Assembly (NCBI GenBank): GCA_946480605.1
Contig: CAMLKW010000001.1
Span: forward strand, 14,253-78,252
DNA from: an uncultured Roseateles sp.
GTDB taxonomy: Bacteria > Pseudomonadota > Gammaproteobacteria > Burkholderiales > Burkholderiaceae
DNA length: 64,000 bases
Direction: 5' to 3'
Below the pieces are notes generated by a model. That model was given only the letters and a program-made list of their open reading frames with translations. It searched no databases and had not been told where the DNA came from. The position numbers and the translations under genes were made by a program. Shown here piece by piece: positions 24,431 to 32,351 of the stretch (positions are counted from its first letter, which is position 1; the number at the start of each line of letters is the position of its first letter).

Positions 24431-25353
24431 TGCGTGCGGCGCTCGCGGCGCTGCTCGCGCTGTGCCTGGCCGCCCCCGTCATCGCGCTGGAACCCCAGGG
24501 CGAGACGGGCGCGCACGACCCGACGCTGCTGATCCAGGCCGACCGCTGGTTCGTCTTCACGACCGGCAAGGGCCTGCAGCGGCTGGAGTCGACCGACCAG
24601 GGCAAGACCTGGCGCCGCCTGGCCCCGCTGTTCACACAGGCGCCCGCCTGGTGGGCCGAGGCCGTGCCCGAGCAGAAGCCGCTGGACATCTGGGCGCCCA
24701 AGGTCTTCCAGCACGCGGGCCGCACCTGGGTGCTGTACTCCATCTCCACCTTCGGCAAGAACCGCTCGGCCATCGGCCTGGCCAGCAGCGACAAGCCGGA
24801 TGGCAGCGACTGGCGCGACGATGGCCTGGTGGTGGCCAGCACGGCGGCGGACAACTTCAACGCCATCGACCCCGACCTCTTCGTCGACCGCGACGGCAAG
24901 CTGTGGATGAGCTACGGCTCGTTCTGGGGCGGGCTGCGCCTGACGGAACTGGACGCGAAGACGCTGAAGCCGATCGGCAGCACGCGATTCGTCGCCCGCA
25001 GCCCGGCCATCGAAGCACCGACGATCGTGCGGCGTGGCGACTGGGTCTACCTGTTCGCGTCCTACGACCTGTGCTGCAAGGGCGCCCAGAGCACCTACAA
25101 CATCCGCGTGGGCCGCGCCCGCAGCGTGGCCGGCCCTTACCTCGACCGCGACGGCAAGGACCTGATGGACGCGGGCGGAACACAGCTGCTCGCAGCCACC
25201 GGCACACGCTGGAAGGGGCCGGGGCACCAGGACGTGGTGGGCGACCTGATGGTGCACCACGCCTACGACACCGAACGCGGCGGCAGGCCGCATCTGCGCT
25301 TCGCGCGACTGGGCTGGTCCGAAGACGGCTGGCCGGTCATCCAAGAAGAATGA
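24430..25353 (+). CDS. Secreted GH43 arabinanase-like hydrolase
   Basis: 307 residues: signal peptide of about 19 (LAALLALCLAAPVIA), then a five-bladed GH43 propeller. The three carboxylates are visible: base Asp30 in GAHDPTLL, pKa-modulating Asp147 in NAIDPDLF, acid Glu195 in AIEAPTIV. LDIWAPKVFQHAGRTWVLYS and the loop WMSYGSFWGG are typical of alpha-1,5-L-arabinanases. It has no extra carbohydrate-binding domain and would act in the periplasm on imported arabinan chains. The start codon overlaps the dehydratase stop (TGATG), so catabolic and hydrolytic genes are coupled. Confidence 0.9.
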   Translation: MRAALAALLALCLAAPVIALEPQGETGAHDPTLLIQADRWFVFTTGKGLQRLESTDQGKTWRRLAPLFTQAPAWWAEAVPEQKPLDIWAPKVFQHAGRTWVLYSISTFGKNRSAIGLASSDKPDGSDWRDDGLVVASTAADNFNAIDPDLFVDRDGKLWMSYGSFWGGLRLTELDAKTLKPIGSTRFVARSPAIEAPTIVRRGDWVYLFASYDLCCKGAQSTYNIRVGRARSVAGPYLDRDGKDLMDAGGTQLLAATGTRWKGPGHQDVVGDLMVHHAYDTERGGRPHLRFARLGWSEDGWPVIQEE

Positions 25354-25369
25354 ACCGGAGACAAACACC

Positions 25370-26461
25370 GTGGCTGGCCTCAAGCTGGAGAACATCTGCA
25401 AGCGCTACGGCGCGGTGCAGGTCATAGAGAACCTGTCGCTGGACGTCGAGCCGGGCGAGTTCGTCGTCTTCCTGGGCCCGTCGGGCTGCGGCAAGACGAG
25501 TCTGCTGCGCATGATCGCGGGGCTGGAGGAGGTCACCGGCGGCCGCATCCTGATCGGCGACCGCGATGTGACGCACGCCGCACCGGGCCTGCGCAACCTG
25601 GCCATGGTGTTCCAGCACTACGCGCTGTACCCGCACATGACCGTGCGCGACAACCTCGCGTTCGGGCTGAAGAACATCGGCATTCCGGCCGACGAGATCG
25701 CCAGGCGCATCACCGAGTCCGCCCGCATGCTGGAGCTGGACACGCTGCTGGACCGCAAGCCGGGCCAGCTGTCGGGCGGCCAGCGTCAACGCGTGGCGAT
25801 TGGGCGCGCGGTGGTGAAGGAGCCGGGCATCTTCCTGTTCGACGAGCCGCTGTCCAACCTGGACGCCGCGCTGCGCGGCCGCACGCGGCTGGAACTGGCG
25901 CAGCTGCACCAGCGCCTGGGCGCCACGATGATCTTCGTGACCCACGACCAGATCGAGGCGATGACGCTGGCCACGCGCATCGTCGTCATGAAGGGCGGCG
26001 CGATCGAGCAGGTGGCGACACCGGCGGAGCTGTATCGGCGGCCGGCGACGAAGTTCGTGGCGAGCTTCATTGGCACGCCGGGGATGGGTTTTGTGCCGGT
26101 TGAGCGTGCTGCGGATTCGCGTGGCCGAGTGGCCGTGACGATGCCGGGCGGGCAGGTGCTGACGACGCATGTGTCGACGGGTGCCGTGCCGTCGCAGGGC
26201 CTGGTGATGGGCGTGCGGCCGGAGAACCTGCGCGTGGCTGAGGAAGGCCCTCTGCGGGGGCGCGTAGAGCTGGTGGAGTTCCTGGGCGAGCGGACGTTGG
26301 CGCACCTGAAGGTCGAAGGCGAGACGCCGTTGATCGTGACGGTGCCGGCGGGCGTGGTTTCGCCGAAGCTGGGGGCGCATGTGCAGGTCACGGTGGATCT
26401 GGCGGATGCGCATCTGTTCGATGAGAGCGGTCGCGCTCATCATGCGGAGGCTTTGTCGTGA
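25370..26461 (+). CDS. Oligosaccharide ABC importer ATPase (MalK/UgpC/MsmX type)
   Basis: 363 residues from a GTG start (25370) with GGAGAC upstream. Walker A LGPSGCGKTSLLRM (about 36-49), signature LSGGQRQRVAIGRAVVKEPG, Walker B IFLFDEPLSNLDAALR, and the switch FVTHDQIEAM are present, followed by the roughly 120-residue OB-fold regulatory domain of CUT1 importers. It energises the permease pair starting at 26832. The gene is separated from them by 370 bases containing an interspersed repeat, which is unusual within such an operon; MsmX-type ATPases can be shared by several importers. Confidence 0.94.
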   Translation: MAGLKLENICKRYGAVQVIENLSLDVEPGEFVVFLGPSGCGKTSLLRMIAGLEEVTGGRILIGDRDVTHAAPGLRNLAMVFQHYALYPHMTVRDNLAFGLKNIGIPADEIARRITESARMLELDTLLDRKPGQLSGGQRQRVAIGRAVVKEPGIFLFDEPLSNLDAALRGRTRLELAQLHQRLGATMIFVTHDQIEAMTLATRIVVMKGGAIEQVATPAELYRRPATKFVASFIGTPGMGFVPVERAADSRGRVAVTMPGGQVLTTHVSTGAVPSQGLVMGVRPENLRVAEEGPLRGRVELVEFLGERTLAHLKVEGETPLIVTVPAGVVSPKLGAHVQVTVDLADAHLFDESGRAHHAEALS

Positions 26462-26489
26462 GGGCGGCGGCGCACGCACGACGCTCGAT

Positions 26490-26521
26490 GTTGGGGTTCG
26501 CCGCGCTCACCCCAACCTACG
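26490..26521. repeat. REP-like palindromic sequence
   Basis: TTGGGGT...ACCCCAA with a GC-rich loop (stem 26491-26497/26509-26515), followed by CCTACGGG. This type of GTTGGGGTTCGC...CCCCAACCTACG element is a familiar intergenic repeat of proteobacterial genomes. A degraded relative lies at 37467-37496. Confidence 0.55.
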
Positions 26522-26530
26522 GGCTGAAGC

Positions 26531-26826
26531 GCGCCGCCCGAGCGGCGCTGCATTCCACTGATGAGCCCGGCGTGCAGCCGGCGTTAACCGGCGTGAAGCG
26601 GCGATCGCTAACGCTCTGCACAAGTGGTAGGCGAGAGCGCAGCGGCTCGCTTGTGGGCACGCCGCCATTGCCTGTTGCACGCCGCACTGCGGCCGTGCGC
26701 TTCTCGTGTGCGGTTCAGGGCCTTTTCTTTGGTGACTTTCTTTTGGCCCCGCAAAAGAAAGTTACCGCGCTGCCGGGCGCGCATCCCGGCATGGGCCTAG
26801 GCGACAAGCCGAACCAGCCGGAGCAA
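26531..26826 (+). repeat. Interspersed ~310-bp repeat, copy A
   Basis: First of four copies (others 36048-36358, 37115-37427, 37925-38237). Shared blocks in order: GCCGCCCGAGCGGCGCTG, GAGCCCGGCGTGCAGCCGGC, GCGAGAGCGCAGCGGCTCGC, GTGCGGTTCAGGGCC, TTCTTTGGTGACTTTCTT, an 11-bp perfect hairpin (here ACTTTCTTTTG-GCCCCG-CAAAAGAAAGT), then CTGCCGGGCGCGCATCCCGG. It fills the 370-base gap inside the ABC importer operon. No protein of its own is credible; short frames through it recur in all copies only because the DNA is repeated. Confidence 0.8.
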
Positions 26827-26831
26827 CCGAC

Positions 26832-27725
26832 ATGACCGCCCAAACCGTCGGCATCCGAGCAAGCCGCCCGGCCTACGCCCTCTTCGTACTGCCCTTCGTA
26901 ACGCTGTACGTCCTCCTCCTCCTCTGGCCCCTCGCCAAAGGCATCTGGATCAGCTTCCACGACCACGACCTGCTGTCCGACGACAGCTTCTGGGTTGGCC
27001 TCGCCAACTACAAGGAACTGTTCACCGACGAGGTCTTCCACCAGGTCGTGTGGAACACCATCCGCTTCGTCGGCATCAGCACACCGATCTTCGTGATCCT
27101 GTCGCTGATGCTGGCCCTCGCGCTCAACCGCCCCGGCAAGCTCGCCACCTTCCTGCGCGCCACCTTCTTTTGCGCGTCGGTGTTCTCCGTCACGCTGATC
27201 ACGCTGGTGTGGAAGCTGGCGCTGATGCCCGAGCGCGGCCTCATCGCTCAGATGTTCGCGGCCCTCGGCATTCCCGAGCTGCCGCTGCTGACCAGCGACA
27301 ACCTCGCGCTTCTCACCATCGCTCTCGTCACGGTGTGGTGGATCATCGGCCTGCCGATGATCATGTTCCTGTCGGCGCTGCAGCAGATCCCGGGCGACAT
27401 CTACGAGGCCGCAGCCCTCGACAACACGCCGCGCTGGCGCGTGCTGACGCACATCACGCTGCCCAGCCTCAAGCGCGCCGTCATCCTCGTCACGCTGATC
27501 GAGGTGATCCGCCAGTTCCAGGTCTTTCCGCAGATCATGCTGATGACCAACGGTGGGCCCAACAACACCACGCGGTCCATCGTGCAGTTCACCTACGAGC
27601 AGGCCTTCATGCAGCTCTCGCTGGGCTTTGCGACCGCCGCCTCGCAGATCCTCTTGGCCATCATGCTCATCGGCGTTTCGGCCCAGCTGTGGCTCGAACG
27701 TGACCGCAAGGGAGCCCAACGATGA
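26832..27725 (+). CDS. ABC sugar permease (MalF/UgpA/AraP type)
   Basis: 297 residues, six predicted membrane helices, first at about 17-40 (YALFVLPFVTLYVLLLLWPL). The cytoplasmic EAA loop is present as EAAALDNTPRWRVLTHITLP (about 197-216). Such CUT1 permeases import oligosaccharides or glycerol-phosphate type substrates; with an arabinanase upstream and GH51/GH43 downstream, arabino-oligosaccharides are the probable cargo, as for Bacillus AraNPQ. Its stop overlaps the second permease start by four bases (ATGA). Confidence 0.93.
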   Translation: MTAQTVGIRASRPAYALFVLPFVTLYVLLLLWPLAKGIWISFHDHDLLSDDSFWVGLANYKELFTDEVFHQVVWNTIRFVGISTPIFVILSLMLALALNRPGKLATFLRATFFCASVFSVTLITLVWKLALMPERGLIAQMFAALGIPELPLLTSDNLALLTIALVTVWWIIGLPMIMFLSALQQIPGDIYEAAALDNTPRWRVLTHITLPSLKRAVILVTLIEVIRQFQVFPQIMLMTNGGPNNTTRSIVQFTYEQAFMQLSLGFATAASQILLAIMLIGVSAQLWLERDRKGAQR

Positions 27726-28558
27726 ACCCCTTGCTCAGACGCGGCTGGTTCGACCGCGCCGTCATGGTCAGCCTCACGCTGCTGGCGCTGGCCTGGATGG
27801 CCCCGCTGCTGTGGGTGCTGGCGCTGTCCTTCAAGCCCAACGAGTTCCTGCTGCGGCACACCGACGTCTTCCTGTCGCCGCCGTACACGCTGCAGAACTA
27901 CCTGGACATCCTGCAGACCTCGCAGGTGTTCCGCTGGCTGGGCAACAGCGTCGCCGTCGCGGCGATGCAGACGGTGGGCGTGCTGGTGCTCTCGTCACTC
28001 GCCGGCTACGGCTTCGCGCGCTGCGAGTTCCCCGGCCGCAAGTGGCTGTTCGCGCTGGTGCTGTTTGGCCTGGCCATTCCGGCGCAGTCGGTCTTCATCC
28101 CGCTGCACCGCCTGTTCTCGGATTGGAACCTGCAGAACACGCTCGCCGGCCTGGCGTTGCCAGGGTTGGCCGCGCCGTTCGGCGTCTACCTGATGACGCA
28201 GTACTTCAAGGCCATCCCGGCCGAACTGGAAGAGGCGGCGATGCTGGACAACGCGTCGCGCTTCAAGACCTTCCTGACCATCATCCTGCCGCTGACGCTG
28301 CCCGCGCAGGCGACGCTCGGCATCTTCACCTTCCTGGCCTGCTGGAACGACTACCTGTGGCCGCTCGTCATCGCGACGCAGCCCGACATGTACACGCTGA
28401 CCCGCGGCCTCGCGTCCACACAGACCAACTTCGCGCAGTCGGAGGGCTTGGGCTTCCTGATGGCCCAGGCCGTGTTTGCCGGCGTGCCCGCGCTGATGCT
28501 GTATCTCTTCTTCCAACGCCATCTCGTCACCGCGGTCGCAGGGACGGGCAAGTCATGA
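27722..28558 (+). CDS. ABC sugar permease (MalG/UgpE/AraQ type)
   Basis: 278 residues with six helices and the EAA motif EEAAMLDNASRFKTFLTIIL (about 177-196). It forms the heterodimeric channel with the preceding permease. The N-terminus is LRRGWFDRAVMVSLTLLALA, a standard membrane start. Overlaps of four bases on both sides (ATGA) show tight translational coupling with permease one and the binding protein. Confidence 0.93.
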   Translation: MNPLLRRGWFDRAVMVSLTLLALAWMAPLLWVLALSFKPNEFLLRHTDVFLSPPYTLQNYLDILQTSQVFRWLGNSVAVAAMQTVGVLVLSSLAGYGFARCEFPGRKWLFALVLFGLAIPAQSVFIPLHRLFSDWNLQNTLAGLALPGLAAPFGVYLMTQYFKAIPAELEEAAMLDNASRFKTFLTIILPLTLPAQATLGIFTFLACWNDYLWPLVIATQPDMYTLTRGLASTQTNFAQSEGLGFLMAQAVFAGVPALMLYLFFQRHLVTAVAGTGKS

Positions 28559-29883
28559 AGCGCCTGTTGATCTGCCTCTCGGCCGCATTGCTCGCAGCCT
28601 GTGGCCCCAGCGCCAAGGATCCGGCCAAGACCGAGATCACGCTGATGCGTTTCTTCGGCAGCTGCGAGTCGCAGTTCGGCCAGGTGAACAAGGCCTCCGA
28701 GGGCGTGGGCGAATGCGGCATCGTGACCACGCTGGTCAACGAGTTCAACGCGACCCACCCCGACATCGTCGTTCGCACGCAGATCGGCGAGTGGGGTCCG
28801 TACTACGACCAGCTCACCGCCCGCCTGGTGTCCAAGGACATCCCGACCGTGGCCGTCATGCACGAGTCCGCCCTGGGCGACTACGTGCGCCGCAAGCTGG
28901 TACTGCCGCTGGACGCCGACTTCGCGCGCGTCGGCGTGCCCGTGGACGACTTCACCGAGCATGCACGCAAGGGCACCACGTTCAACGGCCAGACCTACGC
29001 ACTGCCCTTCGACACCTGGGCCTGGCTGTGGCACATCAACACGACGCTGATGAAGCAGGCCGGCCTGCTGGGTGCCGATGACCAGCCGGTGCTGCCGCGC
29101 TCGCCCGAAGAGCTGCTCGCGCAGGCGCGGCAGTTCAGGCAGAAGACGGGCAAGCCCCTCTTCGCCTGGGCCGTGGCCAACGAGACCGCCGCCAACAACC
29201 GCACCTTCCAGTCGCTGATCGCGCAGCAGGACGCCAAGCTGTTCTCCGAGGACGGCAAGCGCATCAACATGCAGCAACCGGCGGTCGTCAACGCGCTGAC
29301 GCTGATGCAGACGCTCTACAAGGAAGGCCACGTGCGGCCCAACCTCGACTACGCCGCCGCCAACCAGGCCTTCCTGAACGGCCAGGCCGGCGTCGTCGTC
29401 GTGGGCACCTGGACCATCGACCAGTTCCTGCGCGAATCGCAGAAGCCCGACTCGCCGTTGAAAGGCGGCTATGCGGTGCGGCCGTTCGCGCAGCTGTATG
29501 CCAAGCCTGCGGTGTTCGCCGACGGCCACTCGTGGGCGCTGTTCAAGGGCGGAGCTACCGACGCCAAAGGCCACGAGGCGGCCGTGAAGTTCCTGAAGTT
29601 CGTCTGGGACCGCAGCGCCGAATGGTCGCGCACGGGCCACCTGCCGGTCAGCAAGACCGTGGCGCAGAGCGACGCCTTCCGGTCCTTGCCGCAACGCGAG
29701 TCGCTGGCCGAGATCACGACCACCGGCGCGTCCATGCCCGGCAACGTGCCCACCCAACGCAACATCGAGCTGCTGATCGGCGAGGACGTGGCCAACCTGC
29801 TGCTGTCGGGCAAGCCCGTCGCCGAGGTGCAGGCCAGCGTCGAGAAGCGCGTCAACAAGGCCTTGCAGAAAGCACGTCGATGA
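28555..29883 (+). CDS. Lipoprotein substrate-binding protein of oligosaccharide importer
   Basis: 442 residues. Lipobox LLAACG with Cys about 16 anchors it on the periplasmic side of the inner membrane. The body is a family 1 solute-binding fold (EITLMRFFGSCESQFG, VVRTQIGEWGPYYDQLTARL, YALPFDTWAWLWHINTTLMK, VVVVGTWTIDQFLRES). Aromatic residues in the cleft segment DTWAWLWH fit sugar stacking. An extra segment GSCESQFGQVNKASEGVGEC near the N-terminus contains two cysteines that may form a disulfide. Its stop overlaps the GH51 start (ATGA), tying uptake to cytoplasmic hydrolysis. Confidence 0.92.
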   Translation: MKRLLICLSAALLAACGPSAKDPAKTEITLMRFFGSCESQFGQVNKASEGVGECGIVTTLVNEFNATHPDIVVRTQIGEWGPYYDQLTARLVSKDIPTVAVMHESALGDYVRRKLVLPLDADFARVGVPVDDFTEHARKGTTFNGQTYALPFDTWAWLWHINTTLMKQAGLLGADDQPVLPRSPEELLAQARQFRQKTGKPLFAWAVANETAANNRTFQSLIAQQDAKLFSEDGKRINMQQPAVVNALTLMQTLYKEGHVRPNLDYAAANQAFLNGQAGVVVVGTWTIDQFLRESQKPDSPLKGGYAVRPFAQLYAKPAVFADGHSWALFKGGATDAKGHEAAVKFLKFVWDRSAEWSRTGHLPVSKTVAQSDAFRSLPQRESLAEITTTGASMPGNVPTQRNIELLIGEDVANLLLSGKPVAEVQASVEKRVNKALQKARR

Positions 29884-31406
29884 GCTTCAAAGCCAGCCTC
29901 ACCGTCGACCGCGATTTCAAAATCGCGCCGCTGGACCGCCGCCTGTTCGGCGTCTTCGTCGAGCACCTCGGCCGATGCGTCTACTTGGGGCTCCACGAAC
30001 CCGGCCACCCGACCGCGGACGAACACGGCTTCCGTGGCGACGTGGCCGAGCTGACCAAGGAGCTGGGCGCCACCATCGTGCGCTACCCCGGCGGCAACTT
30101 CATGTCGGGCTACAACTGGGAAGACGGCGTCGGGCCGAAGGACCAGCGCCCGCGCCGCCTGGACCTGGCCTGGTTCTCCACCGAGACCAACCAGGTCGGC
30201 ACGCACGAGTTCATGGCCTGGTGCAGGAAGGTCGGCATCGAGCCGATGTTCGGCGTCAACCTCGGCACGCGCGGCCCGGACGAGGCGCGGCACTACCTCG
30301 AATACTGCAACCATCCCGGCGGCACGGCACTGTCGGACCTGCGCCGCAGTCACGGCGCCGAAGAGCCGCTGGGCATCAAGTTCTGGTGCCTGGGCAACGA
30401 GATGGACGGCCCCTGGCAGATCTGCCAGAAGACGCCCGACGAGTACGGCCGCATCGCCAAGGAAACCGCGAAGCTCATGCGCTGGGTGGACCCGACCATC
30501 GAGCTGGCCGCCTGCGGCTCGTCGGCCTACGACATGCCCACCTACGGCGTGTGGGAAGACCGCGTGCTGGAGCACTGCTTCGAGTTCGTGGACTACCTGT
30601 CGCTGCACAGCTACTTCGTGAAGCCCCCGGCGGACACCTCCACCGAGAGCTTCTTCGCGCAGATCGAAACGAACGCGCGCTACATCGAAGACACGGTGGC
30701 GATTGCCGATGCGGTCGCCACGCGCAAGCGCTCCACCAAGCGGCTGAAGCTGTCCTTCGACGAGTGGAACGTCTGGTACCGCGCCCGCCATGGCGAGCAC
30801 CTCAAGCAGGCCGGATGGCCCGAGGCGCCGCGGCTGCTGGAAGAGGTCTACACGGCCGAGGATGCGCTGCTCATCGGCGGCATGCTGACGATGTTCATGA
30901 ACCATGCGGACCGGCTCAAGGTGGCCTGCATGGCGCAGCTGTGCAACGTCATCGCACCCATCATGACCGAGCCCGGCGGGGCGGCGTGGCGGCAGACGAT
31001 CTTCCATCCCTTCGCGCAGGCCGCAAAGTGGGCGCATGGCGAGGTACTGCGGCCCGTGCTGAAGTCGCCCGGCTACCCGCATGCGAAGCACGGCGAGCTG
31101 CCCTATCTGTGCGCCAGCGTCGTGGACGATGCGGCCACGGGCCAGACGGCCGTGTTCCTGCTGAACCGCCACCTCACCGACGAGATGGAGCTGTCCATCA
31201 CGCTGCGCGGCTTGGGGATGGACCGCGAGCTGGTGCTGGCCGAGCAACTGCATTCGGCCGACCTGAACGCCACCAACACCGCCGACGCACCCGACCGCGT
31301 CGTGCCTCAAGCCTTGAACAGCACCTCCGTTGCCGACGAGCGACTGAGCGTGAAGCTCAAGCCCGCCTCCTGGAACGTCATCGTCACGAAAGCCGTCCGC
31401 GCATGA
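29880..31406 (+). CDS. Cytoplasmic GH51 alpha-L-arabinofuranosidase
   Basis: 508 residues, no signal peptide. GH51 signatures: FGVFVEHLGRCVYLG, TIVRYPGGNFMSGYNWEDG, acid/base Glu174 in CLGNEMDGPW, nucleophile Glu295 in LSFDEWNVWY, then the C-terminal beta-sandwich. The length matches bacterial AbfA enzymes (about 500). It releases L-arabinose from imported arabino-oligosaccharides. The gene overlaps the binding-protein gene upstream and the GH43 gene downstream by four bases each. A second GH51 at 52519, with a signal peptide, is the exported counterpart. Confidence 0.95.
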   Translation: MSFKASLTVDRDFKIAPLDRRLFGVFVEHLGRCVYLGLHEPGHPTADEHGFRGDVAELTKELGATIVRYPGGNFMSGYNWEDGVGPKDQRPRRLDLAWFSTETNQVGTHEFMAWCRKVGIEPMFGVNLGTRGPDEARHYLEYCNHPGGTALSDLRRSHGAEEPLGIKFWCLGNEMDGPWQICQKTPDEYGRIAKETAKLMRWVDPTIELAACGSSAYDMPTYGVWEDRVLEHCFEFVDYLSLHSYFVKPPADTSTESFFAQIETNARYIEDTVAIADAVATRKRSTKRLKLSFDEWNVWYRARHGEHLKQAGWPEAPRLLEEVYTAEDALLIGGMLTMFMNHADRLKVACMAQLCNVIAPIMTEPGGAAWRQTIFHPFAQAAKWAHGEVLRPVLKSPGYPHAKHGELPYLCASVVDDAATGQTAVFLLNRHLTDEMELSITLRGLGMDRELVLAEQLHSADLNATNTADAPDRVVPQALNSTSVADERLSVKLKPASWNVIVTKAVRA

Positions 31407-32344
31407 CCAGCTGGACCAATCCCCTCATCCCGCAACGCGCCGACCCGCACCTGAGCCGGGTCGATGGCCGCTACTGGTTCACCGCCTCGGTGCCCAGCTA
31501 TGACGCCATCGAGATCCGCGCCGCCGACAGCATCGCCGGCCTCGCCACCGCGCCGACCCAGGTGATCTGGCGCAAGCATGACAGCGGCCCCATGAGCTTC
31601 CACGTCTGGGCGCCGGAGCTGCACCGCATAGCCGGCCGCTGGTACGTCTACTTCGCCGCTGCTGAGCGCGACGACATCTGGAAGCTGCGCATGTATGTCC
31701 TCGAATGCGAAGGCGCAGACCCGCTGAGCGACAACTGGATCGAGCGCGGCCAGATCGTGACGCCCGAGCAGGGCTTCTCGCTGGACGCGACTCCCTTCGA
31801 GCACAACGGCAAACGCTTGCTCTGCTGGGCACAGAAGAGCCCGCCGGCGGAGAGCAACCTCTACATCGCCGAGATGGCCAACCCCTGGACCCTGAAGACC
31901 GAGCCGGTCGTCATCACGCGCCCGGACCTGGCCTGGGAGCGCATCGGTTTCTGCGTCAACGAGGGCCCGGCCCTGCTGAAGCGCAATGGCCGCGTCTTCA
32001 TCGCCTACTCCGCCGCGGCCACCGACGCCAACTACTGCATGGGCCTGCTGTGGGCCGACGAGAACGCCGACCTGCTCGACGCCGCGAGCTGGCACAAGTC
32101 GCCCACGCCGGTATTCACGACGGACGAATCGGTGAGCCAGTTCGGCCCCGGCCACAACAGCTTCACGACGACGCCCGACGGCCAGACCGACCTGCTGGTC
32201 TATCACGCGCGCAACTACCGCGACATCGTCGGCGACCCGCTCAACGATCCCAACCGCCATGCGCGCGTGCAGGCCTTCGGCTGGCGCGACGACGGCTTCC
32301 CCGACTTCGGCACACCCGTCGCCGACGGTCCTTACTCCACCTGA
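31403..32344 (+). CDS. Cytoplasmic GH43 exo-arabinofuranosidase-like enzyme
   Basis: 313 residues without signal. The opening NPLIPQRADPHLSRVDGRYW places the general base at Asp14 and, with YWFTASVPSYDAIEIRAA, resembles GH43 subfamily 26 exo-1,5-alpha-L-arabinofuranosidases. FSLDATPFEHNGKRLLCWAQ holds the modulating Asp and VNEGPALLKRNGRVFIAYSA the acid Glu. The C-terminal FGPGHNSFTTTPDGQTDLLV completes the propeller. It would trim linear arabino-oligosaccharides after import. The enzyme at 57681 is a clear paralogue (same motif order). Confidence 0.9.
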   Translation: MTSWTNPLIPQRADPHLSRVDGRYWFTASVPSYDAIEIRAADSIAGLATAPTQVIWRKHDSGPMSFHVWAPELHRIAGRWYVYFAAAERDDIWKLRMYVLECEGADPLSDNWIERGQIVTPEQGFSLDATPFEHNGKRLLCWAQKSPPAESNLYIAEMANPWTLKTEPVVITRPDLAWERIGFCVNEGPALLKRNGRVFIAYSAAATDANYCMGLLWADENADLLDAASWHKSPTPVFTTDESVSQFGPGHNSFTTTPDGQTDLLVYHARNYRDIVGDPLNDPNRHARVQAFGWRDDGFPDFGTPVADGPYST

Positions 32345-32351
32345 GACAACC

